Below, piece by piece: positions 32,352-40,856 of a stretch of 64,000 nucleotides of DNA; position 1 is the first letter of the stretch, and each line of letters opens with the position of its first letter. Location of the stretch: the NCBI GenBank assembly GCA_015056415.1, contig SVGJ01000011.1, positions 1-64,000 on the forward strand, given 5' to 3'. This DNA comes from Clostridiales bacterium (GTDB lineage: Bacteria; Bacillota; Clostridia; Christensenellales; Aristaeellaceae). Position numbers and translations under genes: made by a program. Below the pieces are notes generated by a model that was not told the origin of the DNA, searched no databases, and saw nothing but the letters and a program-made list of their open reading frames with translations.

Positions 32352-32404
32352 GCAATGGGTTCGTTTGCCCGTTTTGAAGAATATACAAGGCTGGTGATCT
32401 ATCA

Positions 32405-33958
32405 ATGAAGAAATTCCTTCTGGCTCTCCTGGTGGCGCTGTGCGTGCTGGGTGTTGCCTCCGCCGAGGCGGAAAAGCTGAATTTCGATGTGATCTCCGCT
32501 ACCTGCGAGATCGATGACGCCTATATCCTGATCACAACCGAAAATATGAGCGCCCATCCGGACTGGATCGCCAACCGTGGCTCCACGCTGGAGGCGCTGC
32601 AGGCGGATTTCGCGGCCCGGGGCGTGCTGGCCCAGGCCTGGAACAAGGATGGCGACGTGTGCATCGAGTTCTCCGCTGTGCAGGACTCGCTGGCCCTGGA
32701 ATATTTCGACGTGGATCAGCAATCGGCCACCGCCCGTGCATCCTACCGCAAGCAGCACCTGAACGGCGCGCAGTTCAAATCCGAGGGCTACAGCTATTCC
32801 GAGGCCGAATGGAAGAAGCTGACCAAGGGCGGACGCTTCCTGCAGCTGAAGTACAAGTATGAAGCCAATGGAGATAGCCACAAGGGCTTTGCCCGGCGCA
32901 CCGTGCGCAACGGATATACTGTCACCATCGATTATAAGGTCTACGGCCGCAGCCTGAAAAATGCCGATAACAACAAGCTCACTACCCTGATGAAAACCTG
33001 GGAGTTCTACAAGGTACAGGCCAAGCCGCTGGATGTGGTGGGCAAGGTCGTTTTCGAATCCACGCCCCCGGCTGAGACGGACACCGGCAAGTTCACCGTG
33101 GAGGGTACCTGCGACCCGGGCCTGCACTTCACCGGTGTGCTGATGCGTATGTCCTCGCCCGAGCCCCTGCTGATCGAGACCACCGCCACCGCCAAGGGCA
33201 AATTCTCCATGGATGTGGAGTTGCCTGCGGAGGGTGTGTGGCTCATGACCATGACGGTGGATAATCAGGGCACTGTGACCGAGGAACTCGTTTTTGATAC
33301 CACCACTTATCAGGATAATCTCCTGCCTGTTAACTTTGACGAGAATATGCCCATCGACTTTGAAGTGGCCGAGGCTTCAGCCATTGAGGGCAACACGCTG
33401 GTGATCTCCGGCAAGACGATCCGCAACGTGAAGATCCAGTGCATCGTGGGCGATTCCTACGACAAGCAGGTGACCACCAACGCCAACGGCAAGTTCTCCT
33501 TCAAGATCCCCACCAAGGAGGAGGGCGATTATAAGATCACCATCTCCTTCCAGAAGAAGAACTACACCACCCGCCGCTTTACCGCCATCGGCAACCGCAC
33601 CCTGACGGAGGAGGACGTGAAGGCTCAGTACCGCGAGGAAGCCTGCAAGCCCGCTCACTCCACCCTGACAGACAAGATCAAGGGCTATACCGGCCGCATC
33701 ATGGGGTATGAGCTTTATCTGGTGGACAAGGTACAGCGCGAGGACGATGGCAAGTGGATCATCACCATGGGTATGCGTACCACCACCAAAACCAAGAGTG
33801 GCTACCGTGACATCGTCTACATCGTTGCCGATGAGGAGCCGACCTTCGCCGTTGGCAGCAAGCAGAAGATGTACGGCAGGTGCATTGGCGAAATGGACTT
33901 GGACGGCAAGGAGTATCCGGCGTTCGAGCTGCTGTTCTGGGACGGAGCGGTGAAATAA
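32405..33958 (+). CDS. Secreted multi-domain protein of unknown function
   Basis: 517 residues. Signal peptide 1-20 (MKKFLLALLVALCVLGVASA). About 21-200 is a mixed alpha/beta domain rich in Tyr and Lys; about 210-300 and 305-405 look like two Ig-like or carboxypeptidase-regulatory beta-sandwich repeats (TGKFTVEGT, AKGKFSMDVELP, NANGKFSFKIP). A C-terminal domain (about 415-517) has KGYTGRIMGYELYLV. It may be a surface or adhesion protein. The promoter and a downstream terminator define a single-gene unit. No ribosome site of standard form precedes ATG 32405: GGTGATCTATCA is weak. Confidence 0.65.
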   Translation: MKKFLLALLVALCVLGVASAEAEKLNFDVISATCEIDDAYILITTENMSAHPDWIANRGSTLEALQADFAARGVLAQAWNKDGDVCIEFSAVQDSLALEYFDVDQQSATARASYRKQHLNGAQFKSEGYSYSEAEWKKLTKGGRFLQLKYKYEANGDSHKGFARRTVRNGYTVTIDYKVYGRSLKNADNNKLTTLMKTWEFYKVQAKPLDVVGKVVFESTPPAETDTGKFTVEGTCDPGLHFTGVLMRMSSPEPLLIETTATAKGKFSMDVELPAEGVWLMTMTVDNQGTVTEELVFDTTTYQDNLLPVNFDENMPIDFEVAEASAIEGNTLVISGKTIRNVKIQCIVGDSYDKQVTTNANGKFSFKIPTKEEGDYKITISFQKKNYTTRRFTAIGNRTLTEEDVKAQYREEACKPAHSTLTDKIKGYTGRIMGYELYLVDKVQREDDGKWIITMGMRTTTKTKSGYRDIVYIVADEEPTFAVGSKQKMYGRCIGEMDLDGKEYPAFELLFWDGAVK

Positions 33959-33965
33959 TGAAAAA

Positions 33966-34000
33966 GCAAGGAGCTGACCCAAGCGGTCAGCTCCTTTTGC
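33966..34000. terminator. Bidirectional terminator
   Basis: AAGGAGCTGACC (33968-33979), CAAGC loop, GGTCAGCTCCTT (33985-33996), then TTGC. Minus strand reads a T-tract too (CTTTTT). Confidence 0.85.
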
Positions 34001-34006
34001 TATGCT

Positions 34007-34630
34007 TTACTTTTGATGATATGTTTTGCACATCTCCCGCAGGGCGCAGCCTTCACACAGGGGGCGTTGTGCCTTGCAGACCCGGCGGCCGTGCCAGATC
34101 AGCCAGTGGTGGGCGTCGCACCAGTCGGCCTTGGGAATGGCGCGCATGAGCTGCTTTTCGGTCTCCTCCACGGTTTTCGCATCGGCCAGACCCAGGCGGT
34201 TGCTGACGCGGAACACGTGGGTGTCCACGGCCAGGGCGGGCACCTTGAAGGCGTTGGCCAGCACCACGTTGGCTGTCTTGCGGCCCACGCCGGGCAGGGC
34301 GGTGAGCTCCTCGCGGGTGGCGGGAACTTCGCCGCCGTGACGGGCTACCAGCAGCCGTGAGGCTTCGATGATGTTGCTGGCCTTGCTCCTGAAGCCGCAG
34401 CTCTTCACCATGGGGAAGAGCTCCTCCAGGTCAGCCTGCGCCATGGCGGCGGCGTCGGGGAAGCGGGCAAACACGGCGGGAGTCACCTTGTTCACCTGCT
34501 TGTCGGTGCACTGGGCGGAGAGCATGGTGGCGATCAGCGTCTCATAGGGGTTGGTGAAGTTCAGCTCCGGGCCGGCGTCGGGATAAAGCTCCCGCAAGGC
34601 GGCGAGGATAGCTTTTTTGCTTGTACGCAT
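34007..34630 (-). CDS. nth: Endonuclease III
   Basis: 207 residues. The base-excision repair glycosylase/AP lyase removes oxidised pyrimidines. The helix-hairpin-helix LPGVGRKTAN with catalytic Lys lies near residue 115, catalytic Asp is in VDTHVFR near 137, and the 4Fe-4S cluster cysteines follow the C-x6-C-x2-C-x5-C spacing in CKAQRPLCEGCALREMC near 188. ATG 34630 is eight bases after the folT stop. Co-transcription with folT is likely. Confidence 0.95.
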   Translation of the reverse strand: MRTSKKAILAALRELYPDAGPELNFTNPYETLIATMLSAQCTDKQVNKVTPAVFARFPDAAAMAQADLEELFPMVKSCGFRSKASNIIEASRLLVARHGGEVPATREELTALPGVGRKTANVVLANAFKVPALAVDTHVFRVSNRLGLADAKTVEETEKQLMRAIPKADWCDAHHWLIWHGRRVCKAQRPLCEGCALREMCKTYHQK

Positions 34631-34638
34631 GGCAGTTC

Positions 34639-35157
34639 TCACTTCAGTTCGATTTTCGCGCGGCGCAGGCTTGCCAGCAGCGGGAAGCCGATGAGAATGT
34701 TCGCGGGGATCTCCACCAGATAGGAGGGGCCGCGTTTGATCAGCCAGCCCCAGTAGCTCCGGCCGCCTGCGATGGGCACCGTGATGCTGAGCCACAGGGA
34801 GTTGAGCAGCCAGTTGATCAGCATGGAAATCACAACGGTGATGGCTACCCGCAGCAGGGTAGGCTTTCCCCGGCGGAGGATCAGCCCACAGCACAGACCT
34901 ACCAGCACGTTGGTCAGGGTGAAGCCGGGGAAGTACGCCCCCTGGGGAAACAGGTGCGAGCCGATCACATCGCCCAGGGCGCCCACCAGCATGGCGGAAG
35001 GCGCGCCCAACAGCCATCCCGCGATGAGGATGGGCTGGAAGCCGAAGTTATACTGCTTTTCCATAAAGGGGACCTGCAGAATGTTGCCAAGAACGACCTG
35101 CATGGCTACCAGCATGGCGGTGAGGGTGATGAAAAGGATACTTTTCTTTTGGGACAT
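34639..35157 (-). CDS. folT: ECF transporter S component, FolT-like (folate)
   Basis: 172 residues, six predicted membrane helices. ALGDVIGSHLFPQGAYFPGF near residue 60 is the S-component signature of the FolT subfamily, matching LGD..G.LLFPTGPYFPGF. It would bind folate outside and pair with the EcfA1-EcfA2-EcfT module encoded at 40029-42540. CAGGAGGTTTTCT precedes ATG 35157, and that site is inside the hairpin of the leader. A THF riboswitch upstream supports the folate assignment. Confidence 0.88.
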   Translation of the reverse strand: MSQKKSILFITLTAMLVAMQVVLGNILQVPFMEKQYNFGFQPILIAGWLLGAPSAMLVGALGDVIGSHLFPQGAYFPGFTLTNVLVGLCCGLILRRGKPTLLRVAITVVISMLINWLLNSLWLSITVPIAGGRSYWGWLIKRGPSYLVEIPANILIGFPLLASLRRAKIELK

Positions 35158-35163
35158 AGAAAA

Positions 35164-35194
35164 CCTCCTGCGAGTAATGATGACTCGCAGGAGG
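35164..35194 (-). promoter_or_regulatory. Ribosome-site-sequestering hairpin (folT)
   Basis: On the minus strand CCTCCTGCGAGT (35194-35183) pairs with ACTCGCAGGAGG (35175-35164), a perfect 12-bp stem with a 7-nt loop. The 3' arm ends in the AGGAGG Shine-Dalgarno of folT, so the hairpin would block translation; it is followed by four T, so it could also act as a terminator. It is the likely expression platform. Confidence 0.75.
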
Positions 35195-35204
35195 CAGCAA
35201 ACGC

Positions 35205-35349
35205 AAGCAGCGGGATGCGCCGCTGGCACCGCGGGAACCGACCTGTTTGTTACGGGCACACAACTCGTAAGAAACGGGACGAAGTCCCCTTCGTTTCATG
35301 GCAACTCCCCGTCCATGAACACTTAACGCGCCAGCAGCTACTCTGCCTG
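35205..35349 (-). ncRNA. Tetrahydrofolate (THF) riboswitch upstream of folT
   Basis: Read on the minus strand, the THF-riboswitch core segments occur in order: GGCAGAGTAGCTGCTGGCGC, GCGTTAAGTG, GACGGGGAGTTGCC, AACGAAGGGG, and CCGCGGTGCCAGCGGCGCAT then CCCGCTGC. These match the folT-motif consensus (GAGAGUAG, CGCGUUAAGUG, CGGUG, GCAUCCGCUC). It lies between the promoter and the folT hairpin. THF binding should turn off uptake through the SD-sequestering hairpin. Confidence 0.88.
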
Positions 35350-35367
35350 ATACGAATCAATACAGAC

Positions 35368-35396
35368 ATTGTACCTTTTTTCGGGGGAATTTGCAA
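35368..35396 (-). promoter_or_regulatory. Promoter of the folT-nth operon
   Basis: On the minus strand TTGCAA (35396-35391), 17 bp, TACAAT (35373-35368). A start near 35361 includes the THF aptamer. Confidence 0.75.
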
Positions 35397-35424
35397 CCTG
35401 TATACAAAGGAAATGCAAGGCGGA

Positions 35425-36621
35425 TCATGCGTTGGAGACAAGGGTTTCCAGCACGGAGACCATAGTCTCCATGGCCTGGACGGAGATGAGCTCCTTGCGG
35501 CCGTGGAAGTTATACCCGCCGGTGGAGAGATTGGGACAGGGCAGCCCCATGAAGGAGAGCGTGGCGCCGTCGGTGCCGCCGCGGATGGGCGTGGTGATGG
35601 GTGTGACGCCGTTGGCCAGGAAGGCGGCGCGGGCCTTTTCGATGATGTGCATATGGGGCTCGACCTTTTCCTTCATGTTGCGGTAGCTGTCGCGCAGGAA
35701 AAGCTCCACGGTGCCCTCGCCATACTTGGCATTGATGTAATCAGTGATGCGCTGCACGGTGGCCTTGCGCGCGGCGAACTTTTCGGCGTCGTGGTCGCGG
35801 ATGATGTAGATCAGCGAGGCATTTTCCTCATTGCCCTCCATGCCGCACAGGTGGTAGAAGCCCTCGTAGCCCTCGGTGTGGGCAGGGGTTTCGTGGGCAG
35901 GGAGCATGGAAGCCCATTCCATGGCGATGAGCGCGGCGTTCTTCATCTGGTTCTTGGCGGAGCCGGGGTGGATGTTCACGCCGTGGAACACCAGTTTGCA
36001 GCCGGCGGCGTTGAAATTCTCATATTCCAGCTCGCCCAGGGCGCCGCCGTCCACGGTATAGCCGTATTCCGCGCCAAAGCCGGCCACATCGAAGTGATCC
36101 GCGCCGCGGCCGATCTCCTCATCGGGGGTGAAGGCCAGGCATACGGTGCAGTGCTCCGGCGCATCTGCCCGCATGAGGCGTTCGGCCAGGGTCATGATCT
36201 CCGCTACGCCGGCTTTGTCATCCGCGCCCAGGACGCTCTCGCCATCGGTGACGATCAGCTCCTGACCGGCCAGACCGGGCAGAAAGTCAAACCCATCGAT
36301 GACCACGCCATTTTTCAGCGTGATGGCCTTGCCGTCGTAATTGGGGATGATCTGCGGATGGGTGGGGCCCTTCACGCCGTCGGAGGTGTCCATGTGGGCA
36401 ATGAGGCCCACCCGGGCGGGATGGTCGCCCTTGGCGGGAATGGTGCCGTAGACATAGCCGTATTCATCCACCCGGGCGTCGGCGATGCCCAGCGCTTTCA
36501 TTTCCTCTGCCAGAACGCCTGCCAGTGTCAGCTGGCCGGGCGAAGAGGGACAGGAAGGGCTGCTTTCGTCCGAGGTGGTCTCGATCTGTACATATTTGAG
36601 AAAGCGTTCCTTGACGGTCAT
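35425..36621 (-). CDS. pepT: Peptidase T (tripeptide aminopeptidase)
   Basis: 398 residues, dizinc M20 family. It releases N-terminal residues from tripeptides in the cytoplasm. Metal motifs are IAHMDTSDG near residue 77, LGADDKAGVAEIM near 138 and PDEEIGRGADHFD near 170, with the C-terminal RGGTDGATLS. CAAGGAGGTCTGACCC precedes ATG 36621. Last gene of the long minus-strand run that begins with ecfA1; 63 bases separate it from the FAD-enzyme gene. Confidence 0.95.
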   Translation of the reverse strand: MTVKERFLKYVQIETTSDESSPSCPSSPGQLTLAGVLAEEMKALGIADARVDEYGYVYGTIPAKGDHPARVGLIAHMDTSDGVKGPTHPQIIPNYDGKAITLKNGVVIDGFDFLPGLAGQELIVTDGESVLGADDKAGVAEIMTLAERLMRADAPEHCTVCLAFTPDEEIGRGADHFDVAGFGAEYGYTVDGGALGELEYENFNAAGCKLVFHGVNIHPGSAKNQMKNAALIAMEWASMLPAHETPAHTEGYEGFYHLCGMEGNEENASLIYIIRDHDAEKFAARKATVQRITDYINAKYGEGTVELFLRDSYRNMKEKVEPHMHIIEKARAAFLANGVTPITTPIRGGTDGATLSFMGLPCPNLSTGGYNFHGRKELISVQAMETMVSVLETLVSNA

Positions 36622-36684
36622 GGGTCAGACCTCCTTGTTGGATGTAAATGAGATTCATGCCGCTGTCCGGAATGGGAGAGCAGG

Positions 36685-38280
36685 TCACGCATGGCTTCTC
36701 TCCAGCGCGGCATGGGCGGCGGCGATGCCATCCACCGCCGCGGAGACGATGCCGCCCGCGTAGCCTGCTCCTTCGCCCACAGGGAAAAGACCGTCCATGC
36801 GGTCGGCCAGGTAATCCGTGCCGCGGGGCAGGCGTACAGGGGAGGAGGAGCGTGTCTCCACGCCGGTGAGAACAGCGTCGGGATGGGCAAAGCCGTGGAG
36901 CTGCCTGTCCATCTGCGTGACGCCGAGCTTCAGGTCGCGGATGATGAAATCCGGCAGGCAGTCCCGCAGATCGGCGGGGGTCACGCCGGGCTGGTAGGTG
37001 GGCTGCACCTCACCAAGACGGGTGGAGGCGCGTCCTGCGAGGAAATCCTCCACGCGTTGCACGGGGGCGCGGAAATCGCCGCCGCCGGTGCGGTAGGCAG
37101 CCTGCTCGATGCTGCGCTGCCACACAAAGCCGGCCAGGGGATGATCATCGCCGAAATCCACGGGATTCACGCCCACCAGCAGGGCCGCGTTGGCATTGCG
37201 GCCGTCGCGGGCGTGGTAGCTCATGCCGTTGACCACCAGACCGCCTGGCTGGGAAGCAGTGGCGATGACCTCACCGCCGGGACACATACAGAAGGTGTAA
37301 ACGCCGCGCCCATCGGGGGTGTGAACGTTCAGCTTATAGTCCGCGGCGTGCAGGGCGGGATGGTCGGCAAAGCGGCCGTACTGGCTGCGGTTGATCAGGC
37401 TCTGGGGATGCTCGATGCGTACGCCCATGGCAAAGGGCTTCTGTACCATGGTCACGCCCTGCTGGAACAGCGTCTGGATGGTATCGCGGGCGCTGTGACC
37501 GATGGCAAGGAGCACCGTATCGGTAAGGATCTCCTCCGTTACGCCGTCGCGCTGGACGGTCACGCCCTCCACGTGCTGGCCACGGAGGATCAGTCCGGTG
37601 AGGCGGGTCTCGAAGCGCACCTCGCCGCCCAGGGTGATGATCTCGCGGCGGATGGAGGCCACCACGCCCTTGAGCCTGTCGGTGCCGATGTGCGGCTTTT
37701 GCAGAAAGAGGATCTCATCCGGCGCGCCATGACGCACGAAGGTCTCCAGCACGGTGCGCTGGTGGGGGGATTTGATCCCCGTGGTGAGCTTGCCATCGGA
37801 GAACGCGCCCGCGCCGCCCTCGCCAAACTGCACGTTGCTGTTGGGGTCAAGAACGCCGTCCTTCATCATGGCGGAAACATCCTGGGTGCGCCGGTCAACG
37901 GGGCGGCCCCGCTCAATGAGGATGGGATTGGCGCCGGCTTTGGCCAGCGTCAGCGCGGCGAACAGGCCGGCGGGGCCTGCGCCCACCACCACCGGGGGAC
38001 GGCGGAATGCCGCGGGCGGGAGGGGCTTGGCGGGCTTGGACGTGACCTTGACGGCTACGCCATTCTTCAGCCTGCGGAGCACGTCATCCTCGTTTTTCAC
38101 GGAGGCGTCCACCGTGAGGACAAAGTGCACATCGCCCTTATCACGGGCGTCGATGGACTTTTTCACCAGCGTGACGGACTGGATCTGCCCGGCGGGAACC
38201 TTCAGCCTGCGGGCAATGAGCGCCAGCAGCTCATCGTCTGTCTGGGAAAGGGGAACGGAAAGATTGGCTAAGCGAAGCAT
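36685..38280 (-). CDS. FAD-dependent dehydrogenase of the COG2509 family
   Basis: 531 residues. The N-terminal 90 residues are a small ferredoxin-like domain. The FAD dinucleotide fold begins at VVVGAGPAGLFAALTLAKAG near residue 95, and IERGRPVDRR follows. C-terminal GRSD-like motifs include LFPVGEGAGYAGGIVSAAVD near 505, the second FAD contact. COG2509 proteins are widespread and their substrates unknown. ATG 38280 has GGAGGCACT upstream. It lies between a phosphoesterase and pepT in the same operon. Confidence 0.85.
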   Translation of the reverse strand: MLRLANLSVPLSQTDDELLALIARRLKVPAGQIQSVTLVKKSIDARDKGDVHFVLTVDASVKNEDDVLRRLKNGVAVKVTSKPAKPLPPAAFRRPPVVVGAGPAGLFAALTLAKAGANPILIERGRPVDRRTQDVSAMMKDGVLDPNSNVQFGEGGAGAFSDGKLTTGIKSPHQRTVLETFVRHGAPDEILFLQKPHIGTDRLKGVVASIRREIITLGGEVRFETRLTGLILRGQHVEGVTVQRDGVTEEILTDTVLLAIGHSARDTIQTLFQQGVTMVQKPFAMGVRIEHPQSLINRSQYGRFADHPALHAADYKLNVHTPDGRGVYTFCMCPGGEVIATASQPGGLVVNGMSYHARDGRNANAALLVGVNPVDFGDDHPLAGFVWQRSIEQAAYRTGGGDFRAPVQRVEDFLAGRASTRLGEVQPTYQPGVTPADLRDCLPDFIIRDLKLGVTQMDRQLHGFAHPDAVLTGVETRSSSPVRLPRGTDYLADRMDGLFPVGEGAGYAGGIVSAAVDGIAAAHAALERSHA

Positions 38281-38301
38281 AGTGCCTCCTGTGGGGATGA
38301 T

Positions 38302-39246
38302 TCAGCGAACGAACAGCTCGGGCCAGCGCCGGGGCGCGACGGCCGTCCACTCCTCGTGGGCGGCCTGCCAGGTGTCCTTGGCAAAGGGACGGCGGGTGTC
38401 GCCGATGCGGTTGGCGTATTCCTCGGTATAGGTGAGGAAGAAAAAGACCTTCTCCCGGCAGGTGCGCCACTCGGAGAAGATGATCTCGCTCCAGACGCGG
38501 GCGGAGGCGTACTGACCGGTGGTCTTCACCTGGTCGATGAGGGTATCCAGGTCGTAGGGTACGCGGCGCTCCTCCACCGTAACGGTGTTGTTCTCGAGGG
38601 TCAGCAGGGAATAACAAGCGCCGAAGTCGCCGCCGTCCAGCGGCATACCGCAGGAGCCGGGATCGATCAGCCAGCGGCCGTCGAAGCAGCCGTGGGCCTG
38701 AATATGATTGTGGCCGAAGATGTACACGCCGGGCTCCAGGGCGTGGATAGCGGCGCGGCAGGCCTCGTCCTGCGCCATGGTGCGGCGGAAATCAGCGAGG
38801 AGCGCCTCGCGGGAGACCGCGCCGTGGGGATATCGGGCGGGAAGGATGCTGGTGCGGAAGTGCGCCTGGAGCGCCTTGCCCACAAAGGCCTGGGAGGCGT
38901 GGGCCATGCGGATGGGTATGCCTTCGCAGCAGAATGCGGCCTCCTCCGGCAGGGCGTCCAGCCAGGCTTTATTTTCGGACGTAAGGGTCCGGCTGCACCA
39001 GCGGGAGACCTCGAACTGGCCGTCGTCACCAGCGGGAACGTCCAGGTGGCTCTCGTCATTGCCGCGGACGAAAACTGCATTGGGCAGGGTGCGGAGAATG
39101 TCCGTGACCTCGTTGGGCCAGGGGGCGCTGATGCAGTAATCGCCCGCGAGAAGATATGCGTCCGCCCCCTGCTGCTGTGCGTCCGCCAGGGCGAGGCGCA
39201 GGGAGGGGGCGTTGCCGTGGATATCGGAAATAATGGCGAATTTCAT
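38302..39246 (-). CDS. Calcineurin-like metallophosphoesterase
   Basis: 314 residues. The metal-binding motifs of the family are in order: SDIHGN near residue 7, LAGDYC near 35, RGNDESH near 61 and FGHNHIQAHG near 175. Its long C-terminal extension (about 225-314) is unusual and has no recognised domain. The substrate could be a nucleotide or phosphodiester. ATG 39246 follows four bases after the truA stop and has CGAGGATTGATCC upstream. It is part of the ecfA1-pepT operon. Confidence 0.85.
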   Translation of the reverse strand: MKFAIISDIHGNAPSLRLALADAQQQGADAYLLAGDYCISAPWPNEVTDILRTLPNAVFVRGNDESHLDVPAGDDGQFEVSRWCSRTLTSENKAWLDALPEEAAFCCEGIPIRMAHASQAFVGKALQAHFRTSILPARYPHGAVSREALLADFRRTMAQDEACRAAIHALEPGVYIFGHNHIQAHGCFDGRWLIDPGSCGMPLDGGDFGACYSLLTLENNTVTVEERRVPYDLDTLIDQVKTTGQYASARVWSEIIFSEWRTCREKVFFFLTYTEEYANRIGDTRRPFAKDTWQAAHEEWTAVAPRRWPELFVR

Positions 39247-39249
39247 GGA

Positions 39250-40032
39250 TCAATCCTCGTGCCAGCGGATGGCGTCGGGCAGGGTGAAGGCTGCCTCGGG
39301 GTAATCCACCCGGGTGAGCTCCAGCCCCTGGGGCGGCGCCGTAACGCCCAGATCGAGCCGATTCAGGCTGGTGATGGCGCGGGTGAAGGCGTCCTCGCCC
39401 CGGCGGTGGTGGCCGATCTCGATCAGCGTGCCGGCGATGATGCGCACCATGTTGTACAGGAAGGCGTCGCCCTCCACGGTGAGGATGATCTCATCCCCGA
39501 GGCGGGTCAGCTCAGCCCGGTGGATGGTGCGCACAGTGGTCTTGGCTGTGCCGCCACTGGCCTGAAAGGCGGCGAAATCGTGCTTGCCCAGCAGTGTCTG
39601 CGCGGCCCGCTGCATAGGGGCCAGATCCAGCGGAACAGGCACATGGACGTGCGTATTGCGGCGGATGGCGCTGCCGTGGCGGGTATTGATGATGCGGTAG
39701 GTATACTGCTTGCCGCAGGTCATGAAGCGGGCGTGAAAATCAGCGGGGACCTCCCGGCCGGTGAGCACGCGCACGTCACGGGGCAGCATGGTATTGAGCA
39801 CGAAGGGATATTTTTCCGGGGGGATGGAGGATTCCGTGTCGAAGTGCACGGCCTGCCCCAGGGCATGAACGCCTGCGTCGGTGCGGCTGGCACCGGTAAC
39901 CACGATGCGCTCGCCCGTGGCCTTGCGCAGGGCTTCCTCCAGCACCTGCTGCACGGCCAGTCCGTTGATTTGCCGCTGCCAGCCGGCGTAGTTGGTTCCG
40001 TCATATTCGACGGTCAGCAGGATGCGCTTCAC
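39250..40032 (-). CDS. truA: tRNA pseudouridine synthase A
   Basis: 260 residues. It isomerises uridines 38-40 in tRNA anticodon stems. The catalytic Asp is in SRTDAGVHALGQ near residue 52, and GKHDFAAFQASG and FLYNMVRIIAGTL are conserved. The start is GTG 40032, overlapping the ecfT stop (GTGA), with GGAGGGGATCTTCCT upstream. Firmicutes commonly have truA after ecfT. Confidence 0.94.
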   Translation of the reverse strand: MKRILLTVEYDGTNYAGWQRQINGLAVQQVLEEALRKATGERIVVTGASRTDAGVHALGQAVHFDTESSIPPEKYPFVLNTMLPRDVRVLTGREVPADFHARFMTCGKQYTYRIINTRHGSAIRRNTHVHVPVPLDLAPMQRAAQTLLGKHDFAAFQASGGTAKTTVRTIHRAELTRLGDEIILTVEGDAFLYNMVRIIAGTLIEIGHHRRGEDAFTRAITSLNRLDLGVTAPPQGLELTRVDYPEAAFTLPDAIRWHED

Positions 40033-40856
40033 AGGAAGATCCCCTCCACCATCGGGAGGACGAGCCCCTCTGCCACGATCAGCAGGATCAGACCGGCCAT
40101 GACAGCACAGGCAAGCCAATCGTTTTTGGTGACCTTCAGCACGCGCATACGGGTGCGGTGCTCGCCGCCGTGGTAGCAGCGGGCCTCCATGGCCATGGCC
40201 AGGTCGCCCGCGCGGCGGAACGCGCTGACGAACAGCGGCACCAGCAGCGGTACCATGGCCTTGGCGCGCTGCAGCAGGTTGCCGGATTCAAAATCCGCGC
40301 CGCGGGCCATCTGTGCCTTCTGGATCTTGTCGGTCTCCTCCAGCAGGGTGGGGATGAACCGCAGTGCGATGGACATCATCATGCCCAGCTCGTGAGCGGG
40401 AAAGCGGATGATCTTCAGCGGAGAGAGCAGCAGCTCGATGCCGTCGGAGAGCATGATGGGCGAGGTGGTCAGCGTCAGCAGCGATGTGCCCATCACCAGG
40501 AATACCAGGCGCAGGGAATAATGGATGGCCTGCATGAGTCCCTCACGGGTGATGCGGATAAAGCTCAATTCCACCAGGGGGGTACCCTCGCCGCTGAAGA
40601 AGAGATTCAGCAGAAAGGTGAGGATCAGGATGAAACGCAGGGGCTTGAGGCCCTTGGCAAGCATTTTGAAGGGGATATTGCTCAGCCGGGAGACCATGTA
40701 CACAAAGCCCAGGATCACGGCGTAGCCAGCCAGGGTGTGAACCATGAACACCGCTACGATAAAGGCGATGGCCAGGACGATCTTGACGCGGGGGTCAAGC
40801 CGGTGGACGAGGCTGTCCACGGGATAATACTGGCCCATGGTGATGTTTTTCAGCAT
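40029..40856 (-). CDS. ecfT: ECF transporter transmembrane component EcfT
   Basis: 275 residues with about five membrane helices and two cytoplasmic coupling helices. The first Ala-Arg-Gly motif is MARGADFESG near residue 188, the second is the variant EARCYHGG near 225, both contacting the ATPases. It joins S-components such as FolT to EcfA1/EcfA2. ATG 40856 has GGAGGCACATCC and overlaps the ecfA2 end by seven bases; an ATG at 40874 is also in frame. Confidence 0.93.
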   Translation of the reverse strand: MLKNITMGQYYPVDSLVHRLDPRVKIVLAIAFIVAVFMVHTLAGYAVILGFVYMVSRLSNIPFKMLAKGLKPLRFILILTFLLNLFFSGEGTPLVELSFIRITREGLMQAIHYSLRLVFLVMGTSLLTLTTSPIMLSDGIELLLSPLKIIRFPAHELGMMMSIALRFIPTLLEETDKIQKAQMARGADFESGNLLQRAKAMVPLLVPLFVSAFRRAGDLAMAMEARCYHGGEHRTRMRVLKVTKNDWLACAVMAGLILLIVAEGLVLPMVEGIFL

